From contig JANHAK010000058.1 in NCBI GenBank assembly GCA_024464195.1, positions 1 to 7,197 of the forward strand: DNA of 7,197 bases. The letters are read 5' to 3'. Shown here piece after piece: positions 4,753 through 7,197 of this stretch. The stretch is from Methanomassiliicoccales archaeon. Its GTDB lineage: Archaea > Thermoplasmatota > Thermoplasmata > Methanomassiliicoccales > JACIVX01. The notes below the pieces were generated by a model. It was not told the DNA's origin. It made no database searches and saw only the letters and a program-made list of their open reading frames with translations. Position 1 is the stretch's first letter; every line of letters starts with the position of its first letter. Made by a program: the position numbers and the translations under genes.

Positions 4753-7197
4753 TCAATCACCTCCTGAAAGCGCAGCGTCGATCATTGCGATCATTTGCAC
4801 GGTCTTGAATCCCTTTTGCTCCATCGCACCTGATGGGCAAGCAGCGACGCAAGCACCACACCCTTTACATAAACCTTCATTGACCACGGCTCTCAGTTTT
4901 TCAGGATTCGAGGGGTCTTTCACGATTTGGATTGCTTTGTATTCGCAAACAGGCTCGCATATTCCGCAACCATCGCAAACATATTCATTGACGGCTGCGA
5001 TGATACCCTCGGTTTCAAGTTCCTTCTTCGAAAGGATCGTCATTGCTCTCGCGGCAGCTCCGCAGGCCTGTGCAATGGTTTCATCGATGAACTTTGGCCA
5101 GTGAGCGAGGCCAGCAAGGAAAACACCTTCGGTTGCGAAATCGACCGGTCGCAGTTTCATATGCGCTTCGAGGAAGTAACCGTCCTTACTCAGAGGCACC
5201 TTAACCATTTTGGCGATTTTTTCGTTATCGGGATTTGGTCTTATGCCAGTGCTCAGCACAACGCAGTCCAACTTGAGTGCGATTTCTTCGCCAAGTGTTT
5301 GATCCATGACTCTGACAACAAGCGCATTCCCGTCTTTTTCAACGGTCGGCGATGTTTTTTCGGAAAATCTCACGAAATTGACACCGAGACTAGAAGCTTC
5401 CTTATACAGCTCTTCCCTGAATCCATAGGTTCTAATGTCTTTATGCAAAATGTAAACTTCGGTTGCCGGTGATCGTTTCTTGATTTCGATCGCATTCTTA
5501 ATCGCGTGCGCACAGCAGATCCTACTGCAATACTTAACCTCTTCATTTCTTGATCCTACACACTGAATCATTGCAATCTTTTTCGCCGTGAACTTACCAT
5601 CAGCGAGTTTCTTTTCAAGTTCAACCTGTGTCATTACCCTGTCATCTTGCCCGTACAAATACTCCATTGGTTTGTATTCCTCTGCTCCTGTTGCGATGAT
5701 AATCGCCCCTGCCTCGATCTCGGAGTCCTTTGTTTTGACCTTGAAATTACCGACGAATCCTGTGACATCTGTTACCTCGGTGTTTAGATGGACGGTGATG
5801 TTTTTTGACTCCATAATCTTCCTAATCATTTCATCGATGAACGCCTGAGGCTTCTTACCGCCCTCGGGGAGTTGCAACTTCGCGAGGCTACCTCCTAGGC
5901 GATCTGTTTTCTCGATTAGATGTACATTAAAGCCTTGTGCCGCAATCTCAAGAGCTGCCGTCATTCCCGCGAGCCCACCACCGATGACGACTGCTGTTTG
6001 ATTGACAGGTAGTTTGAACTTCTTCAGCGGCTCTGCAAGTCTCACCTTGGCAACCGCCATTCTGACGAGGTCCATTGATTTCTTCGTCGCTTTTTCTGGC
6101 TCGTGCATGTGTATCCATGAGCATTGATCTCGGATGTTAGCCATTTCAAAGAGATAGGGATTTAGACCGGCTTCCCTGATTGTGTTCTGGAAAAGAGGCT
6201 CATGCGTCCTCGGTGTACAGGAGGCGACGACGACGCGGTTGAGTCTGTGTTCTTTGATCTTTTCTTTGATTCGTTCTTGCGTGTCGGATGAACATGTATA
6301 AAGATTGTCTTCCGCATAAACAACACCTGGGAGCGTTCTTGCGTATTCGACGATCGAAGGAACCTTAACGACGCCACCGATGTTGATACCGCAGTGGCAA
6401 ACGAAGACGCCAATTCTTGGCTCCTGACCGGTAACATCGATTTCTGGGGGATATTCTTTAACTGTCACGAGAGTGTTTCTTGCACTACTGATGAGCGATG
6501 CGGCCTTTGCCGCTGCGCCAGACGCCTCAGCAACAGTCGTCGGGATATCCTTCGGCGAAACGAAAGAACCGCTGACGAAAATCCCGGGTCTCGATGTGGA
6601 AAGCGGATTATAAGTGTCGGTTTCACAGAATCCGTGTTTGTTGAGTTTGAAGTTGAGTCGTTTGCTCAGCTTCTCTGCATCGTTGCACGGTGTCAATCCG
6701 ACGGAAAGTACAACGAGATCAAATTCCTCGCTGATCGTGTTTCCATTTTCGCTGTACCTGACAATGAGGTTTTTCGTTACAGGATCTTCTTCAATTGATG
6801 CGACTCTGGCTGCGCGATGGATCTTAATACCATATTCATTCTCAGCTCTCTCCCTGTAATCCTCAAATTCTTTCCCAACTGCCCTGATGTCCATGAAGAA
6901 AATATGAGATTCGAGATTCTCGGAATGCTCGCCAGCGATGATTGCCTCCTTGATCGCATACATGCAGCAGACCGAGGAGCAGTAGGTTCGGCCAACTGTT
7001 TCGTCTCTCGATCCCACGCACTGGACGAAGGCAATCTTTTTTGGGATTTCACCATCAGACGGTCTCATAACCGTCCCTAAATATGGTCCAGAGGCGCTCA
7101 GCATTCGCTCGAATTCGATGCTCGTTACAACGTTCTTGTAAACTCCATATCCATATTCTTTCTTCAACGTGGCGTCAAATTCTTCAAAACCTGGAGA
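4753..7197 (-). CDS. hdrA: Heterodisulfide reductase subunit A, tandem-fused HdrA modules (5' partial)
   Basis: Flavin and Fe-S subunit expected to bifurcate electrons from MvhD. The frame is open to the right edge, with 814 residues visible; the TTG at 7167 is not the start because HdrA-like sequence runs through it. Residues 1 to about 257 are the end of a first module: cluster motif QCVGSRD...YCSSVCC (C60, C73, C77, C78), then a flavin-domain end (GIFVSGSFVSPKDIPTTVAE), with no ferredoxin after it. From about 258 (base 6420) a second HdrA begins: GVFVCHCG (C267, C269), YTCSSD (C302), VVASCTPRTHEPLF (C327), IRDQCSW (C359). Then come the FAD motif VVIGGGLAG (from about 403), the second QCVGSRN...YCSRICC (C546, C557, C561, C562), and a C-terminal ferredoxin with two complete CxxCxxCxxxC motifs (C741-C751, C777-C787). 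The ferredoxin normally inserted after the FAD motif is missing. The whole protein probably exceeds 1,100 residues. No HdrB or HdrC gene is visible. Confidence 0.93.
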   Translation of the reverse strand, partial: SPGFEEFDATLKKEYGYGVYKNVVTSIEFERMLSASGPYLGTVMRPSDGEIPKKIAFVQCVGSRDETVGRTYCSSVCCMYAIKEAIIAGEHSENLESHIFFMDIRAVGKEFEDYRERAENEYGIKIHRAARVASIEEDPVTKNLIVRYSENGNTISEEFDLVVLSVGLTPCNDAEKLSKRLNFKLNKHGFCETDTYNPLSTSRPGIFVSGSFVSPKDIPTTVAEASGAAAKAASLISSARNTLVTVKEYPPEIDVTGQEPRIGVFVCHCGINIGGVVKVPSIVEYARTLPGVVYAEDNLYTCSSDTQERIKEKIKEHRLNRVVVASCTPRTHEPLFQNTIREAGLNPYLFEMANIRDQCSWIHMHEPEKATKKSMDLVRMAVAKVRLAEPLKKFKLPVNQTAVVIGGGLAGMTAALEIAAQGFNVHLIEKTDRLGGSLAKLQLPEGGKKPQAFIDEMIRKIMESKNITVHLNTEVTDVTGFVGNFKVKTKDSEIEAGAIIIATGAEEYKPMEYLYGQDDRVMTQVELEKKLADGKFTAKKIAMIQCVGSRNEEVKYCSRICCAHAIKNAIEIKKRSPATEVYILHKDIRTYGFREELYKEASSLGVNFVRFSEKTSPTVEKDGNALVVRVMDQTLGEEIALKLDCVVLSTGIRPNPDNEKIAKMVKVPLSKDGYFLEAHMKLRPVDFATEGVFLAGLAHWPKFIDETIAQACGAAARAMTILSKKELETEGIIAAVNEYVCDGCGICEPVCEYKAIQIVKDPSNPEKLRAVVNEGLCKGCGACVAACPSGAMEQKGFKTVQMIAMIDAALSGGD
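4756..4765 (-). promoter_or_regulatory. Perfect ribosome binding site of mvhD
   Basis: AGGAGGTGAT on the minus strand, five bases before the ATG at 4750. It is formed by the Ser-Gly-Gly-Asp codons that end HdrA. It rules out the TTG at 4756 as the main start. Confidence 0.75.

Noticed and set aside
4622..5472. Plus-strand open frames opposite the mvhD and hdrA 3' regions
   Set aside because: They lie opposite conserved ferredoxin and flavin-domain codons, with no domain pattern of their own.
4753..7167. TTG at 7167 as the start of hdrA
   Set aside because: HdrA-like residues (FEEFDAT before KKEYGYGVYKN) continue upstream to the window edge.

Overview
The window most likely comes from an anaerobic archaeon. 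It carries the [NiFe]-hydrogenase/heterodisulfide reductase HdrA-Mvh set typical of hydrogen-dependent electron bifurcation. Its ribosome binding sites are strong (AGGAGGTGAT, AAGGAGG, GGTGGTGA), the one promoter-like stretch looks TATA-like, and the flanking genes are of archaeal type (a COG1407-like phosphohydrolase and a DUF2148 ferredoxin-domain protein). Base composition is moderate, somewhat under 50% GC by eye. A relative of methanogens, for example in Thermoplasmatota, is plausible, but the sequence alone does not settle the lineage, and nothing here proves methanogenesis.

Layout: bases 1-759 (+) hold the 3' part of a metallophosphoesterase gene whose start lies left of the window. 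It converges on, and overlaps by 44 bases, a DUF2148 gene at 716-1237 (-). A 151-base gap (1238-1388) follows, holding AT-rich promoter-like and T-rich terminator-like sequence. From 1389 to the right edge everything is one tightly packed minus-strand operon, in transcription order: hdrA (runs off the right edge), mvhD, a small winged-helix gene, mvhG, mvhA. Every junction overlaps or is separated by only a few bases (the exact start of the winged-helix gene is uncertain), and the ribosome binding sites lie inside the 3' ends of the preceding genes. The operon promoter is outside the window.

How the genes work together: MvhA (Ni-Fe site) oxidises H2, MvhG carries electrons through three Fe-S clusters, MvhD ([2Fe-2S]) passes them to HdrA, and HdrA's flavin is expected to split them between a high-potential acceptor (via HdrBC-type subunits, not in this window) and low-potential ferredoxin. 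The two most unusual points are these. First, HdrA is a tandem fusion: the tail of one HdrA module, without a C-terminal ferredoxin, runs into a second, nearly complete HdrA module that has the C-terminal 2x[4Fe-4S] domain but lacks the ferredoxin normally inserted in the flavin domain. Second, a DNA-binding-type winged-helix protein with no obvious start codon is embedded between mvhD and mvhG.
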